NCBI GenBank assembly: GCA_003229995.1
Contig: QIGJ01000155.1
Coordinates: 1-7,601 of the forward strand
DNA from: Gammaproteobacteria bacterium
GTDB taxonomy: Bacteria > Pseudomonadota > Gammaproteobacteria > SZUA-152
DNA length: 7,601 nucleotides
Reading direction: 5' to 3'
Part shown: piece by piece, positions 6,433-7,601 of the stretch
How the letters are laid out: each line of letters opens with the position of its first letter
How positions within the stretch are numbered: position 1 is the stretch's first letter
Made by a program: the position numbers and the translations under genes
Notes under the pieces: model-generated
The model's input: only the letters and a program-made list of their open reading frames with translations
Database searches by the model: none
What the model was told of the DNA's origin: nothing

Positions 6433-7515
6433 ATGGACTTTAGGTCTTGGATATTATTTTTTGTATTTTTATCTGTCGTTGTAACATTTAATAGCCTTGT
6501 TTATGCGGATTTGGTTGATGATGCAGAACAACAAAATATAAGAATAATTCGAAATATTGATGATGAACAAGAACGGCAATTCGAGATAGACAGATCACAA
6601 AAAGGAAAAAAAATACAAAAAATAGACATTGATTCTAGATTGGTAGAAACAAATACAAAAACAAGCTCAATATGCCATGACATAACTGAACTCATCGTTG
6701 TCGGAATCACTGTCCTAAAAAAATATAAAGTTGAAAAAATAGTTTCTCCATACAAAAATACGTGCATGGGCGTAAGCGAAATATCAAGACTAATGGGCCT
6801 ATTAACCAATGAGTATATTAGAAATGGATATATAACCTCTCGCGTTTATTTACCACAGCAAAATTTAAGTTCTGGAACCTTAACACTTAAAGCCGAAGAA
6901 GGCCGTATTTCAAAACTTTTAGAAGAAAACGATTCAACTATTTCATTTATAAATACCTTTCCGAACAAAGAAGGCGCAATACTTAACTTGCGCGACATAG
7001 AGCAAGGTTTAGATCAATTGCACAGGTTAGCTTCTAATAGTGCAACGATGAAAATAGAACCGGGTGAAAATGTAGGGTCGAGCAATGTATTAATTGACAA
7101 CAAAAAAACAAACCCTTTTTCTTTGAATCTATCAATAGATAATCATGGTTCTGAACCCACGGGAGAAAAGCAAAAATCTATCAGCGTTGCTTTAGATAAC
7201 CCATTAAAACTTAACGACTACATCAGCATTACATATAAAGACACATGGTTGAAAAATAATAAAAACCCCTGGCAAGATAATAGGTCGTTAAGTTTTAGTT
7301 ATGTTATCCCCTGGGGATACAATACATTTTATCTTGGTAAATCCAACACCTCCTACCAAAGCACAATTAATGCGAGCAGTGGTGCTCAAATAAAATCCAA
7401 CGGCTTGTCAGAAAATGATTATGCCCAACTTGAAAGAGTTGTTTTTAGAGATCAAAAAAATAAAGTTAAATTGTTATTCAAAGCTACCAGAAAAAAAACA
7501 AAAACCTATATATAG
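6433..7515 (+). CDS. ShlB/FhaC/HecB-family two-partner secretion transporter (TpsB), C-terminally truncated
   Basis: TpsB proteins are outer-membrane Omp85-superfamily pores that export a large TpsA exoprotein (haemolysin or filamentous haemagglutinin type). Here residues 1-25 are a signal peptide ending VYA. Residues 26-70 are a charged, probably helical linker. Residues 81-159 are a POTRA domain with the paired cysteines C81 and C111 typical of the family, the NEYIRNGYITSRVYLP motif, and the SSGTLTLKAEEGRI close. Residues 160-225 are the second POTRA, with the hallmark NLRDIEQGLDQLHRLASN and MKIEPG. The barrel starts near 229 (FSLNLSIDNHG). The protein stops at residue 360, whereas family members are usually about 550-580 residues long. 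Most of the 16-strand barrel and its conserved inner-loop motif are therefore missing, and no downstream frame restores them. A working transporter is unlikely. The gene is visibly richer in A+T than the adhesin, with long A runs, suggesting separate acquisition. No TPS secretion domain occurs in the adhesin, so the two are not evident partners. Confidence 0.85.
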   Translation: MDFRSWILFFVFLSVVVTFNSLVYADLVDDAEQQNIRIIRNIDDEQERQFEIDRSQKGKKIQKIDIDSRLVETNTKTSSICHDITELIVVGITVLKKYKVEKIVSPYKNTCMGVSEISRLMGLLTNEYIRNGYITSRVYLPQQNLSSGTLTLKAEEGRISKLLEENDSTISFINTFPNKEGAILNLRDIEQGLDQLHRLASNSATMKIEPGENVGSSNVLIDNKKTNPFSLNLSIDNHGSEPTGEKQKSISVALDNPLKLNDYISITYKDTWLKNNKNPWQDNRSLSFSYVIPWGYNTFYLGKSNTSYQSTINASSGAQIKSNGLSENDYAQLERVVFRDQKNKVKLLFKATRKKTKTYI

Positions 7516-7601
7516 CTTTTCAGATAATTAAATACATTTTTACACCGTGTTGTGAGGAAAAATAAATTCGTAATATATTAAATTTATCATTATGAATACA
7601 C
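7516..7601. other. AT-rich tail after the truncated tpsB; no supported gene
   Basis: These 86 bases do not encode the missing TpsB barrel in any frame. An ATG at 7592 with three codons visible could begin a next gene (a TpsA would be expected), but the nearest purine-rich motif (GAGGAAA, 7553-7559) is more than 30 bases away. No start can be claimed. Confidence 0.35.

Noticed and set aside
7491..7498. A8 homopolymer just before the tpsB stop as a phase-variation site or sequencing error
   Set aside because: Adding or removing one A gives short tails (ending at a TAA within about 20 codons) that do not resemble the missing TpsB barrel.

Overview
The window looks like an accessory, surface-protein region of a Gram-negative bacterium. 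The evidence for that is signal peptides, outer-membrane barrels ending in aromatic residues, a POTRA-containing TpsB protein and a RAYT-type transposase relic. A gammaproteobacterium is the most likely source, because choice-of-anchor/GlyGly-type C-termini and TSP3 repeats are common there, but I cannot name a genus from this sequence.

Layout. (1) 1-334, minus strand: the C-terminal part of a REP-associated tyrosine transposase. It lost its N-terminal HUH half and runs off the left edge. (2) 542-6117, plus strand: what was almost certainly one very large modular adhesin gene, now split into two reading frames (542-2218 and 2245-6117). The cause is a 13-bp deletion near 2114 in the first of two tandem cadherin-like repeats. 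The module order is: signal peptide, beta-sandwich plus C-type lectin module, Ig-like domain, two cadherin-like repeats, a second beta-sandwich plus lectin module, Ig-like domain, TSP3 calcium repeats, HYR-like, Calx-beta, PKD-like, TSP3, choice-of-anchor-U-like domain, and a Gly-rich/transmembrane/basic sorting tail. Fused in frame after that tail is a second signal-peptide-like segment and an OmpA-type eight-strand barrel. (3) 6118-6432: a 315-bp intergenic stretch with an imperfect inverted repeat and heptamer repeats, possibly a REP/MITE-like element. (4) 6433-7515: a TpsB (ShlB/FhaC/HecB) outer-membrane transporter that stops after the two POTRA domains and only the first part of its barrel. 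It is clearly richer in A+T than the adhesin.

How the parts fit together. The adhesin would be a calcium-dependent, carbohydrate-binding surface protein with two near-identical lectin heads. It could be tethered or released through its C-terminal sorting tail, with the OMP barrel made as part of the same polypeptide. The TpsB gene is probably an independent two-partner secretion remnant; its TpsA partner, if any, would lie past the right edge. The most interesting points are these: recombination between either set of internal repeats would delete the frameshift and restore one long reading frame; the two lectin modules diverge very unevenly; and a sorting-signal protein is fused to a beta-barrel.
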